Origin: Streptomyces sp. TP-A0356
GTDB lineage: Bacteria; Actinomycetota; Actinomycetes; Streptomycetales; Streptomycetaceae
Direction of reading: 5' to 3'
Length of the DNA stretch: 64,000 bases
Assembly: GCF_001417775.1 (NCBI RefSeq)
Contig: NZ_BBZJ01000012.1
Location: 1 to 64,000, forward strand
Positions 52,489-61,177 of this stretch are shown here, piece by piece. The stretch's first letter is position 1. Every line of letters begins with the position of its first letter. Made by a program: the position numbers and the translations under genes. The notes under the pieces were generated by a model. The model did not search any database, was not told the origin of the DNA, and saw only the letters and a program-made list of their open reading frames with translations.

Positions 52489-54018
52489 TCACCGTCGCGG
52501 CGGACGGCCCGGCCGCGTCGGCAGCATCGTGTTGGCGAACAGGTAGTCGGCGACGTGGTCACCGATCGCCAGCCCGTCGGTGACGTCCCATCGATAGTGG
52601 ACACCCAGCCAGATCCGGCTCATCGCGTCCTCCCGGGCGGCCTGGCTGAAGCTGGTGAACGAGCGGTACGCCATGTGTGTGTGCGGGTCCTCGGAGCGCG
52701 CGGAGAACGAGACGTCGTCACGGCCGAAGAAGCGCTTCATGGCGCCTGCCCAGGCACCCGCGAGGCCGGCGTGCCCGGAGCTCCAGGCCGGGAAGCACGG
52801 GGTGAACGGTGCCCCTGAGCGGTCGGCGCTGAGAGGCTGCCAGGTCGCGTTCGCGCCGCCCATGGCCTGGATCGCGGTCACCGGGCGCCACAGCTTGATC
52901 GGTGTGTCGTACTTGGTGTCCCAAACCGCGATCACGGCATCCGCCATCGTCAGCGACACCAGCGCGTACAAGCGGGCAGTCTGGTACTTGTCGAGCCGGT
53001 GCTCATTGGCGACGATTCCGGTCATCTGGAGCAGTTGCCCCGGGGGCTTGTAGGTGCCGTCCAGGTCATTGGCCCAGAACCAGGCGGCGGCGGTCTGATC
53101 GACGGTGCGCTCGGTGGAGTTGACGGCGCCGAGCCGTCGAACCTCCTCGACCTGGCCCGCGTAAGCCGGGCTGGCCAGCAGATCGGCGTAGGAAGCGAAG
53201 GTGGCCATCGTGGCGGGCCGGAACTGCGAGCCCGAGCGAAGTACGAACGGCTTCACCAGGCCCCAGTTCGGGGTCACCGCGTCGCTCGGCTGCCGGCAGG
53301 CGCCGCCGGTCGGCCGCCAGGCGCCAGGCGTGGTGGTGTCGCCGCTGTAGACCTGTGTGTTGTCCGAACCGTCGCCCCATCGGGCGTCGTTGATCTGCCT
53401 CACCACCGGGTCGACCACCAGGTGGTCGAGGATGTCGTAGGAGTTGGGGGCGTAGCCCGTCCGGGCGATGAACTGGGCGTCGATGTAGGCACGATCGCCT
53501 GGGAACAGCTGCGAGATGATCCGGTACGCGGTGCGGTCGATCACCCGCTCCTCCTCGTCCGGACGCCGCCGCGGCGGCCGGGCGGCATACTTCAGCGGCC
53601 GGTTGAGGTACGGCTGGTACTTCATGGTTCCGTACGTGTACTGATAGGCGCTCTCGGCGTTGTAGATCGCCGCGTAGGTCATCGCGGCGGCCCTGGTGAG
53701 CTTGCCGGGCGCGGCGTTCATCCCCCGCGCATCACGGAAGGTCTGGAGCAGGACCTTGTTCCAGTACTGCGTCGGATCATCACTGTGGTTCGGCGCCGCG
53801 GCAGCGGCCGGCTGCGCACCGGCCGCCCCCGGACTCAGCCCGGTGAGCAGGGTGCCGGCCACAACGGCGGCCCCCAGCTGTCCCAGGCGCCTGCCGGCAC
53901 GGGGCTTCAAGGGTGCGGGCACGGACTTCGCGGCCGACCGCCGGCCATATTTGGGCTCGAGGGCCACGACATTCCTCTCCTCGTCGGTGATCACCAGCGG
54001 TGGCATGATGTCAGTCAT
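52489..54018 (-). CDS. Exported vanadium-dependent haloperoxidase-like PAP2 protein
   Basis: 509 residues from the ATG at 54016-54018. A long signal region (KPRAGRRLGQLGAAVVAGTL) with Ala-rich cleavage zone. The VHPO/PAP2 vanadate-phosphate pocket is visible: DTKYDTPIKLWRPVTAIQAM (Lys and Arg), CFPAWSSGHAGLAGAWAGAM (Ser-Gly-His), and MSRIWLGVHYRWDVTDGLAI (Arg and His). Enzymes of this type oxidise halides with hydrogen peroxide; bacterial secreted relatives may also be phosphatases. It converges on the FAD monooxygenase with only 50 bp between stops. Confidence 0.88.
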   Translation of the reverse strand: MTDIMPPLVITDEERNVVALEPKYGRRSAAKSVPAPLKPRAGRRLGQLGAAVVAGTLLTGLSPGAAGAQPAAAAAPNHSDDPTQYWNKVLLQTFRDARGMNAAPGKLTRAAAMTYAAIYNAESAYQYTYGTMKYQPYLNRPLKYAARPPRRRPDEEERVIDRTAYRIISQLFPGDRAYIDAQFIARTGYAPNSYDILDHLVVDPVVRQINDARWGDGSDNTQVYSGDTTTPGAWRPTGGACRQPSDAVTPNWGLVKPFVLRSGSQFRPATMATFASYADLLASPAYAGQVEEVRRLGAVNSTERTVDQTAAAWFWANDLDGTYKPPGQLLQMTGIVANEHRLDKYQTARLYALVSLTMADAVIAVWDTKYDTPIKLWRPVTAIQAMGGANATWQPLSADRSGAPFTPCFPAWSSGHAGLAGAWAGAMKRFFGRDDVSFSARSEDPHTHMAYRSFTSFSQAAREDAMSRIWLGVHYRWDVTDGLAIGDHVADYLFANTMLPTRPGRPPRR

Positions 54019-54701
54019 ACAGACACAAACATCAACAATGCGGATATTCCGCGTGTCTTATATCCATGCCGGATCCATGCGCACATGTTCATCCGCTGAC
54101 GTTCGGTAGCCAACAGAGCCGTGACCGCCCAGACATGACGGGGCTTCACTCGTGTGAGTGATTCCGGAGCCCCATCGGTGCGTTCGACGACGTGACCATG
54201 CGTGAACGAGGGATTCCGCGCCGTACCCCAGCAACCTGCAAACGGTGCAAACCTCGCCCTCAACGGGTAAGCCATCGGCTGGCCGGTGAGTGTGTAGCCG
54301 GAGGCTGTCAGCGCTCAAGGTCGGCGCACCCGCGAAGCCCGGGCCGCGGCGTCCGCGGCACGCATCCTGAGCCCGGACACGTCCGCCGCCGAACGACAGC
54401 AGCCCCGGCGCGGTCCCGATCACCACGACACCGCCGGCGGACAAGCCGCATCTGCTGCTGCCGGTCCCGACGTACGGGCCGCCGCAGAAGGCAGGGGCAG
54501 TCCCGCCTGGCACTACGGCCGGGCAGCCGAGGAAGTCGGATCTCGCGCGGGTTACGTCACCGTGCACCGAGCAGTTCGATCAGCTGGGACCGGTGCCTCG
54601 CTTCCTCTGTTCCCTCAGCATCCTCTCAGCGGGCGTCGGACAGGCTGGGGGTAGTACCGGTGACGAGCAACCCTTCGCACCGGGTAGGAAGAGGGAGTCC
54701 G
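54019..54701. other. Long leader region upstream of the Pls-like gene
   Basis: 683 bases without a supported gene. The Pls reading frame is open upstream to 54192, but that part is Arg/Pro-rich with no domain, so I treat it as non-coding. Regulatory sequence for the synthetase probably lies here; no clear palindrome was found. Confidence 0.45.
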
Positions 54702-57700
54702 ATGCCCTCCAGTACCCCAGCCCCAACCGTCGCTCCGACTGTGGCATGCACCGGCCTGCATCTCTTCTTCGAAGCCTCCTGTGACCGCAAGCCGTCGGCC
54801 GTGGCGCTCGAATGCGGGCAGCGGCGCCTGACATACGCCGGCCTCGACGCACGCGCCAACCAGGTCGCCCACCTCCTGCGCCGTCTGGGCATCGGCCCGG
54901 GCGCACGCGTAGCGATCATGCTGCCGCGATCCGTGGGCCTGTACGCGTCCCTGCTGGGCGTCTGCAAGGCCGGGGCGGCGTTCGTACCGATCGACCCCGC
55001 CTCACCGCCGGACCGGATCGCCTTCATCCTGAGCGATGCCGCTGTCGCCGTACTCCTGACCACGTCCGCCCTCTCGCCCGCAGCGACCCAGGCGGAGGCG
55101 CCCTGGGCGGGTCGGGTGATCGAGACCGACTCGTACGCCGGTGAACTCAGCTCCCTGCCCAGGTCACGCCCGTCCGCCGCCGGTCACGGCGAGGACGACC
55201 CCGTCGCGTACATCATGTACACCTCCGGATCCAGTGGCAGGCCCAAGGGCGTGGAGATCGCCCAGTCGAGCATCTGCAACTTCCTCCGTGTCGTAGCCCC
55301 CGTCTACGACGTACGACCCCACGACCGGGTGTACCAGGGCATGACCGTCTCGTTCGACTTCTCCATCGAGGAGATCTGGCCGACATGGGCGGCAGGCGCC
55401 ACGCTCGTCGCCGGACCGACCGGTCCCGGGCGGCTCGGCGACGAACTCGCCGACTTCCTGGAGCAGCGCGACGTCACGGTGCTGTACTGCGTACCGACGC
55501 TGTTGGCGACGATCCCGCGGGAACTGCCGCGGATCCGCAGCATCGTCGTGGGCGGCGAGGCGTGCCCGGGGCGGCTCGTCGAGCGGTGGAGCAGGCCGGG
55601 ACGCCGCATCCTCAACACGTACGGACCGACCGAGGCGACCGTCACGGCGACATGGCAGGAACTGCTTCCCGGCCGGCCCGTGACGATCGGGCGGCCCTTG
55701 CCGACGTACTCGGTGGTGCTGCTCGACGAACAGCGCCGGCCCGTGCCCGACGGCGCGGTCGGCGAGATCTGCCTGGGCGGCCCCGGCCTCGCCCGCGGTT
55801 ACGTGCGCCGACCGGATCTGACCGCCGAGCGCTTCATCGAGCACCCGCTGGCGCCCCGAGGCGGCCGGCTCTACCGCACCGGAGACCTCGGCCGGATGAC
55901 CGGCGACGGGGAGATCGAGTACCTGGGCCGCGCCGACGCCGAGGTGAAGATCCGCGGATACCGGGTCGCGCTCGGTGAGATCGACAACGTGCTGCTGGAG
56001 GACCCCGGCGTGGCCGAAGCGGTCACCGCGCTCGTCGAGGCGCCGGGGACGAAGGGGGACCCGCGGCCCCCGGAGGGCCCGAATCCGCCCGGGCAGGAGG
56101 AGACCGAGAAGGGCAAGGTCCTCGCCGCCTACGTCGTTCCTGCCGCGGGCACCCCGGACTCGGATGTCACCTACGACGCCCTCGTCGCCCGCCTGCACGA
56201 GCGCCTGTGCCGCGCTCTGCCCTCCTACATGGTGCCGTCGTTCGTGGACGTCCTCGACCGCCTTCCGGCCATGCCGAGCGGCAAGGTCGACCGCACGCGG
56301 CTGCCCGCCCCGACCGGCCGCCGGCTCGCGGCCGCCGGCAGGGTGGTGCCCGTCCGCGGCGAGCTGGAGACACGGGTGCGGGACGTCTGGGCACAGGTGC
56401 TCGGCATGGCCCCGGCCGAGTTGTCGGCCGATGCGGACTTCTTCACCGACCTAGGCGGCCACTCCCTGCTCGCGGCTCGGGCCGTGTCGCTGCTGCGCGG
56501 CCGGGACGGCGAAGCCGGCCCCACTCTGCGCGACCTCTACGGACATCCGACCGTGCGCGCGTTCGCGGCGCGGCTGCGCACCTCGGCCACCAGCCGCACA
56601 GTCGGCCCGCCCCGCCCGGAACCGATCCGCCACGGCCGCGGCCGGGTCGCGCTCGCCGGGCTGGCCCAGGCCGGGGCGCTCTACGTCCTGGTGTTCCTGC
56701 TCACGTTGCCGGCGGCCGTGTCGTACGCCGCACATCACGGCAGTGTCTCGGGCTGGCAGATCGTGCAGCCGACGATCGCCGTGCTGGCCGGATACGCCGC
56801 CGTTCGCTGGATGGTCCCCGTTGCCCTCTCGCGCCCGCTGGCGGCGGGCATCGGTGCGGGACGCTACCCGCTGTGGCGAGCGACCTACCTGCGCCTGTGG
56901 GCGTTGAACCTGCTGCTGACTGTCATCAGCCCCCTTCGGGTGCTCGCCGGCTCCCCCATGATGGCCCCCTACCTGCGGCTGCTCGGAGCCCACGTCGGAG
57001 CCCGCACCACGATCGCGACCGGCATGGTCAGCCTGCCGACCCTGCTGAGCATCGGAAGCGACGCCGCGGTCGGCTACGGGGTCTCCCTGCGCGCCTGGGA
57101 GGTCGCGGACGGATGGGTCACCGTGGCCCCGATCACGATCGGCAAGCGGGCGTACGTCGGTGCCAACGCGGTTCTCGAACCCGGGGCGTGCATGGGCCAC
57201 CGCTCCGGGCTCGGTGAGCAGTCCGTCATCGGCCAGGGCGAGGAAGTCCCCGCCGGAGCACGCCGAGCCGGATCGCCTGCGCGCCCGGTGAAGGCCCTCG
57301 CCCCGGCCGTCGAGACCATGCTGCACCGGCGCGGCGACGCGGACGGATGGCGGCCGCGGCACGTGGCCGCCGCGCTGCTCGGTCTGGCATTCCTGGAACT
57401 GGCCGTGCCGGTCATGGTCCTGCCGAGCGTCGCGCTGTTCTGGTGGGCCTGGCTGCGCTGGGGCACGGGGGCGGGGCTGGTCGCCACCGCCCTGTCCGGC
57501 CCGGTGTTCGTGGGCACCGTGTGCTTCGTGGTCGCCCTCGGCAAACGCGTGGTCCTGCCCAGGCTGCCCGTCGGCATCCATCCGACGCGCTCCTCACTCG
57601 GCGTGCGCAAATGGGTGGCGGACAAGCTGCTGGAGTACAGCCTCACGTTCACCAACTCCCTCTACGCCACCCTCTACACCGTGCCGTGGCTGAGGCTGCT

Positions 57701-58730
57701 CGGCGCGCGCGTGGGCCGGGGCACCGAGGTGTCCACCGCCGCGTACATCGACCCGGACCTGCTCACCCTCACAGAGGACAGTTTCGTCGCGGACATGGCA
57801 AGCATCGGCGCCGCCGCCTTTGCGGCCGACCGCGTGGCATTCGGGGTCACCCGGGTCGGCAGCCGTGCGTTCGTCGGCAACGCGGCCCTCGTACCGGCCG
57901 GATCTGAACTCGGGGCGGGCTCACTCATCGGCGTTGGCACGGTCCCGCCGCCCGGCCGCGTACCCGATGGCACCACGTGGCTCGGCTCCCCCGCGCTGCG
58001 GCTGCCGGTGCGCCAGAGCAGCGGGCCGTTCCCGGAGCAACTGACGTACCGCCCGGCCCGCAAGGCGATCCTCGGCCGCCTGGGCATCGAGTTCTTCCGC
58101 GCCACCATGCCCGCCTCGCTCCTGGCAACCAGCGCCTACCTGTACCTGCTGGCGCTGTCCGGCCTCACCTCCCGTATGGGGCTGCTGGTGCCGGTGCTCG
58201 TGTCGCCCTTCCTGGCCATGGGCGCGGCCCTCGCAGTCATCGCGTACTGCGTGGTGGTCAAGCGGCTCCTCATCGGGACGTACCGGCCGCGCGTCGAGCC
58301 ACTGTGGAGCCTGTTCGTCCGCCGTACGGAGTTCGTCACCGGCCTCTTCGAGGCCGCCGCGGTCCCCGTCGGGGTGGGTGCACTGGTGGGAACGCCGTTC
58401 CTGCCACGGGTGCTGCGTCTGTTCGGCGCCCGCATCGGCCGACGCACCTGGATCGGCACCACCTTCCTCACCGAGTTCGACCTGGTGGAGGTGGGCGACG
58501 ACGCCGCTGTCGGCATGAACGTCTCGTTGCAGACACACCTGTTTGAAGATCGCGTCATGAAGATGTCGAAGGTGACCGTCCGGACCGGTGCGAGCATCGG
58601 CACTCGCGCGGTCGTGCTGTACGACGCGGTGGTGGGTGAGGGCGTCCGGCTCGGGGCTCTGTCCCTGGTGATGAAGGGCGAACACCTGACGCCGGGGACG
58701 AGCTGGCGCGGGCTGCCCGCGGAAGGCTGA
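54702..58730 (+). CDS. Pls/PosA-type non-ribosomal homopoly-amino-acid synthetase
   Basis: 1342 residues from the ATG at 54702 (GAGGGAG at 54691). Adenylation domain (1-500): YIMYTSGSSGRPKGVEIAQS, FDFSIEEIWPTWAAGATLVA, ILNTYGPTEATVTATWQELL, YRTGDLGRMTGDGEIEYLGR. Carrier domain: DFFTDLGGHSLLAARAVSLL (Ser near 588). Then paired membrane helices (YVLVFLLTLPAAVSYAAH, LLGLAFLELAVPVMVLPS, LLATSAYLYLLALSGLTS) alternate with three hexapeptide-like soluble domains (LLGAHVGARTTIATG, LLGARVGRGTEVSTAA, LFGARIGRRTWIGTT). This A-T-membrane-triple-C layout and length match epsilon-poly-lysine synthetase. The pocket reads D-F-E-Y-V-G-T-V-T-K by alignment to GrsA, with an acidic residue suited to a basic amino acid. 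The likely product is a cationic homopolymer; which monomer is inferred, not proven. Confidence 0.93.
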   Translation: MPSSTPAPTVAPTVACTGLHLFFEASCDRKPSAVALECGQRRLTYAGLDARANQVAHLLRRLGIGPGARVAIMLPRSVGLYASLLGVCKAGAAFVPIDPASPPDRIAFILSDAAVAVLLTTSALSPAATQAEAPWAGRVIETDSYAGELSSLPRSRPSAAGHGEDDPVAYIMYTSGSSGRPKGVEIAQSSICNFLRVVAPVYDVRPHDRVYQGMTVSFDFSIEEIWPTWAAGATLVAGPTGPGRLGDELADFLEQRDVTVLYCVPTLLATIPRELPRIRSIVVGGEACPGRLVERWSRPGRRILNTYGPTEATVTATWQELLPGRPVTIGRPLPTYSVVLLDEQRRPVPDGAVGEICLGGPGLARGYVRRPDLTAERFIEHPLAPRGGRLYRTGDLGRMTGDGEIEYLGRADAEVKIRGYRVALGEIDNVLLEDPGVAEAVTALVEAPGTKGDPRPPEGPNPPGQEETEKGKVLAAYVVPAAGTPDSDVTYDALVARLHERLCRALPSYMVPSFVDVLDRLPAMPSGKVDRTRLPAPTGRRLAAAGRVVPVRGELETRVRDVWAQVLGMAPAELSADADFFTDLGGHSLLAARAVSLLRGRDGEAGPTLRDLYGHPTVRAFAARLRTSATSRTVGPPRPEPIRHGRGRVALAGLAQAGALYVLVFLLTLPAAVSYAAHHGSVSGWQIVQPTIAVLAGYAAVRWMVPVALSRPLAAGIGAGRYPLWRATYLRLWALNLLLTVISPLRVLAGSPMMAPYLRLLGAHVGARTTIATGMVSLPTLLSIGSDAAVGYGVSLRAWEVADGWVTVAPITIGKRAYVGANAVLEPGACMGHRSGLGEQSVIGQGEEVPAGARRAGSPARPVKALAPAVETMLHRRGDADGWRPRHVAAALLGLAFLELAVPVMVLPSVALFWWAWLRWGTGAGLVATALSGPVFVGTVCFVVALGKRVVLPRLPVGIHPTRSSLGVRKWVADKLLEYSLTFTNSLYATLYTVPWLRLLGARVGRGTEVSTAAYIDPDLLTLTEDSFVADMASIGAAAFAADRVAFGVTRVGSRAFVGNAALVPAGSELGAGSLIGVGTVPPPGRVPDGTTWLGSPALRLPVRQSSGPFPEQLTYRPARKAILGRLGIEFFRATMPASLLATSAYLYLLALSGLTSRMGLLVPVLVSPFLAMGAALAVIAYCVVVKRLLIGTYRPRVEPLWSLFVRRTEFVTGLFEAAAVPVGVGALVGTPFLPRVLRLFGARIGRRTWIGTTFLTEFDLVEVGDDAAVGMNVSLQTHLFEDRVMKMSKVTVRTGASIGTRAVVLYDAVVGEGVRLGALSLVMKGEHLTPGTSWRGLPAEG

Positions 58731-58732
58731 CC

Positions 58733-58868
58733 GGGCAGCCCGGCGCCGGTCGGCGGGAGCGGCCCCGGGCAGCCCGGCGCCGGTCGGCGGGAGCGGCCCC
58801 GGGCAGCCCGGCGCCGGTCGGCGGGAGCGGCCCCGGGCAACCCGGCGCCGGTCGGCGGCAGCGGCCGC
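58733..58868. repeat. Four tandem 34-bp GC-rich repeats
   Basis: Units start at 58733, 58767, 58801 and 58835; the first three are identical and the fourth is degenerate. Each contains CCGGCGCCGG. The period of 34 is not divisible by three, so it does not encode a peptide repeat. It begins 3 bases after the Pls-like stop codon. Confidence 0.9.
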
Positions 58869-59048
58869 CGCCACCCCGCATCGCCCGCAAGGGTTCGGCG
58901 ACTCCGGTACTGCCCGGCGTGGGAATCTCGCGTTCTCGGTTCCGACCTCGGAATGTGACATGGCTCCTATGCGGGTTTTGTCTCTTCTGCGCAGGATGTT
59001 CCTTTCAGTCCGCCGGTGGTCGGCGGGCGCGTGGGAAGGAGGTCTGCC

Positions 59049-59186
59049 GTGCCGGAGCATGTACACGTTCGCATCACCCGGGGTCTGGGCGTCAGCGAAA
59101 GCGGCGAGCTCGTGGAGTACTCCTCCTGCCGCTGTGGGGCCAGCTGGAGCAAGGTCTTCCAGGTCCGGGACGAGGGTTCCGAGTAG
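59049..59186 (+). CDS. 45-residue CxC small protein
   Basis: GTG 59049 follows GGAAGGAGG at 59034-59042 by six bases, an unusually good ribosome site. The product begins PEHVHVRITRGLGVSESGEL and continues EYSSCRCGASWSKVFQVRDE, ending GSE. The single SCRCGASW motif could bind zinc with a partner chain, or be a redox or metal-delivery site. Too short for standard ORF callers. Function unknown. Confidence 0.7.
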   Translation: MPEHVHVRITRGLGVSESGELVEYSSCRCGASWSKVFQVRDEGSE

Positions 59187-59267
59187 GCCGGACGGCCTGT
59201 GGTCTTCGCCACCGGATCCGCGCACCTGGCGGCGTCCGCTCCCCCACCCGCCGCGCGCAGGGGTGTC

Positions 59268-59942
59268 TCAGCCCTGGTCGGGCGGGTACAGCGCGCGGGA
59301 CACCCGCTGGTGCAGGTCGTGCTGCCTGTCGCCGGGCGCGGTCGGCGCCGCCTGCCGAACCGCCTGGGCGAGCATGCGGAGCTTGACGTTGGTGTGCTGC
59401 GAATGCCGGCGCAGGATCCGCAGCGCCACATCGGCGTCGACGCCATACAGCGCCATCAGCACACCCCGGGCCAGGTCCACATCCTCCTGCGAGGCACGGG
59501 CCCGGGCGATGTCCTGACCGGCCACGCGATGCGCGGCGCCCGCTACCACCTGTGTCACGTCGACGACGAAACCCCTCAGGGACACGACATCGTCACCGTC
59601 GCATCGCCCGTCGCCGACCATCACCGCCTGGTGTTCGGTGCCGCCCTTGTCCTGGATGCGCAGCACACAGCTGAAGGGCTTCCCCGTGCGCCGGCCCAGG
59701 TCCAGGGCGTCGTCGAGGCACGAGCGATCCTCGGGATGGACGTGGTCACGCAGCAGCCCACCGGAGGGCATCACCGTGTCGGCCTCGTAGCCGAGCAGCC
59801 GGAACAGATCGTCGGACCACCACCAGATGTCCTCCGGGATCCGGAAGAGGAAGAGGCCGGTCAGCTCGCCCAGCTGGTCGTTCAACGCGTCGGGCACTGT
59901 CGTCCCCTCCTCCACCACGGTGCGATACCGGGTAACCGTCAT
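59268..59942 (-). CDS. PAS-ANTAR domain regulator
   Basis: 224 residues if started at ATG 59942; an open frame extends to 60062 without homology. PAS-like region: FLFRIPEDIWWWSDDLFRLL, MPSGGLLRDHVHPEDRSCLD. ANTAR domain: QDIARARASQEDVDLARGVL, MALYGVDADVALRILRRHSQ, and HTNVKLRMLAQAVRQAA. ANTAR proteins bind paired RNA hairpins to prevent transcription termination, with PAS sensing a signal. Its target is unknown; the synthetase downstream hairpins are a speculative candidate. Confidence 0.85.
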   Translation of the reverse strand: MTVTRYRTVVEEGTTVPDALNDQLGELTGLFLFRIPEDIWWWSDDLFRLLGYEADTVMPSGGLLRDHVHPEDRSCLDDALDLGRRTGKPFSCVLRIQDKGGTEHQAVMVGDGRCDGDDVVSLRGFVVDVTQVVAGAAHRVAGQDIARARASQEDVDLARGVLMALYGVDADVALRILRRHSQHTNVKLRMLAQAVRQAAPTAPGDRQHDLHQRVSRALYPPDQG

Positions 59943-60129
59943 CGGGCAGGGCCCCGGCGGATTCAGCTCAAACCAGGCCCTCCACCAGGCCGCCGCCCGC
60001 CGTGAGGCGAGCATCCGGCGCTTGCGAAGGACCACCCGGACCGGCGGCAGCTGTCGCATCACCGTCCGTGCCGACCATGGAGCGTCTCTCGTCGCCGCGC
60101 CCGGGTGTCAGGTCACACATCGACGACCC

Positions 60130-60240
60130 TAGCGCCTGCTCCGCTCTTCCACCCCTGCGTTCGCGTGAGCGTGCCACGTTCGATGGTCAGGTCGATGTCG
60201 GCCAGATCGATGCCGGGCAGGTCCAACGGCACGTATCCGA
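60130..60240 (-). pseudogene. Hsp20/alpha-crystallin fragment
   Basis: Minus-strand reading VPLDLPGIDLADIDLTIERG TLT is the conserved VDLPGxDxxDIxLTIE strand block of small heat-shock proteins. Only about 35 residues survive, joined to unrelated DNA on both sides. Confidence 0.65.
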
Positions 60241-60258
60241 CTGCGCGCGGCAGCGCCT

Positions 60259-60766
60259 TCTTGGCTGCCCCGGTCAGCGGCAACCGAAGGTCATCGAGGC
60301 CGGCAAGCTGACCGTCGCGGTCTCCGGCCCACGCGAGGTGTTCGACGCCGTCGAGCCGCTCCTGAACCTGCTGGATCGCGGTGTTACCTACGTCGGCGCG
60401 GACGAGGTGGCCCGCCTGGTCAAGATCGCGCACAACGTCTTCCTGGGTGTCGTCACCCAGTCGCTGGCCGAGATCACACTCCTCGCGGAGAAGGGCGGCG
60501 TCACGCGCTCCGCGTTCCTGGAGTTCCTCATCAACTCGGTGATGGGCTCGGCCTTCAGCAGGTACAAGTCTCCGGCGCTGATCAACCTGGACTTCAAGCC
60601 GACCTTCACCAACATCCTGCTGCGCAAGGACTTCGACCTGGGACTGTCCGCGGCCCGCGAACTGGAGGTCCCGATGCCCGTGGCCTCCGCCACCGCGCAG
60701 CTCGTCCAGGCGGCGATCGGCGCCGGCCACACCGAAGATGACTACGGCCTCACCGCCCGGCCCTGA
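60259..60766 (+). pseudogene. 3-hydroxyisobutyrate-dehydrogenase-like C-terminal fragment
   Basis: After a frameshift near 60285 the frame reads VIEAGKLTVAVSGPREVFDA, GVTYVGADEVARLVKIAHNV, FLGVVTQSLAEITLLAEKGG, KPTFTNILLRKDFDLGLSAA and VASATAQLVQAAIGAGHTED. This is the all-alpha NAD-binding_11 domain of beta-hydroxyacid dehydrogenases with the catalytic Lys in VKIAHN. The Rossmann domain is missing and the C-terminus is shortened. It joins an Hsp20 scrap on the opposite strand. Confidence 0.75.
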
Positions 60767-61177
60767 GCGCTCCGCCAAGGCCCCCCCGTCGGAGCCCCGC
60801 ATGGTTTCGTCAAGCCAAGCGAGGCCCCCCCCCCCAGCCCCTCGTAACGGCGTGGGGGTGAGTCGGTGACGGCCGTCCGCTCCCCGACGAGATGGGTGAC
60901 CCGCTACGTGCGGAGCCCCGTGATCGACCACCGAGTGGCGCCCGTGCCCGGACCGGGGCGATTCTGGTGTTGATGGCCCCGGTGATGAACAAGGACGCGC
61001 CACCGCGACGGAAGGGCTCGCCAGCCCTTCCCCTTTTCCTCCTCTTCCTCCGTATGCGAGGAGAATTCCTCCGTATGCGAGGAGAAACAGCCACCCGCTG
61101 ACGCGTGTTCGGGGCCCCGATCACAGCGCTCCCAGCATGAGGCACGACCGCCGGGCCTCCGGCACGGGAGGAGACCG
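60767..61177. other. Intergenic with an 11-C run and tandem repeat
   Basis: Contains a run of 11 C at 60825-60835 and two adjacent copies of a 21-bp sequence (61045-61065, 61066-61086; core TTCCTCCGTATGCGAGGAGA). No gene recognised. The repeats could be a regulatory site for the SDR gene downstream. Confidence 0.5.

Noticed and set aside
54192..54701. 170-residue extension of the Pls-like protein
   Set aside because: Arg/Pro-rich with no domain, and a good ribosome site precedes ATG 54702, which gives the usual length of the family.
58733..58868. Tandem repeats as a CRISPR array or coding repeat
   Set aside because: Units are contiguous without unique spacers, and the 34-bp period shifts frame each time.
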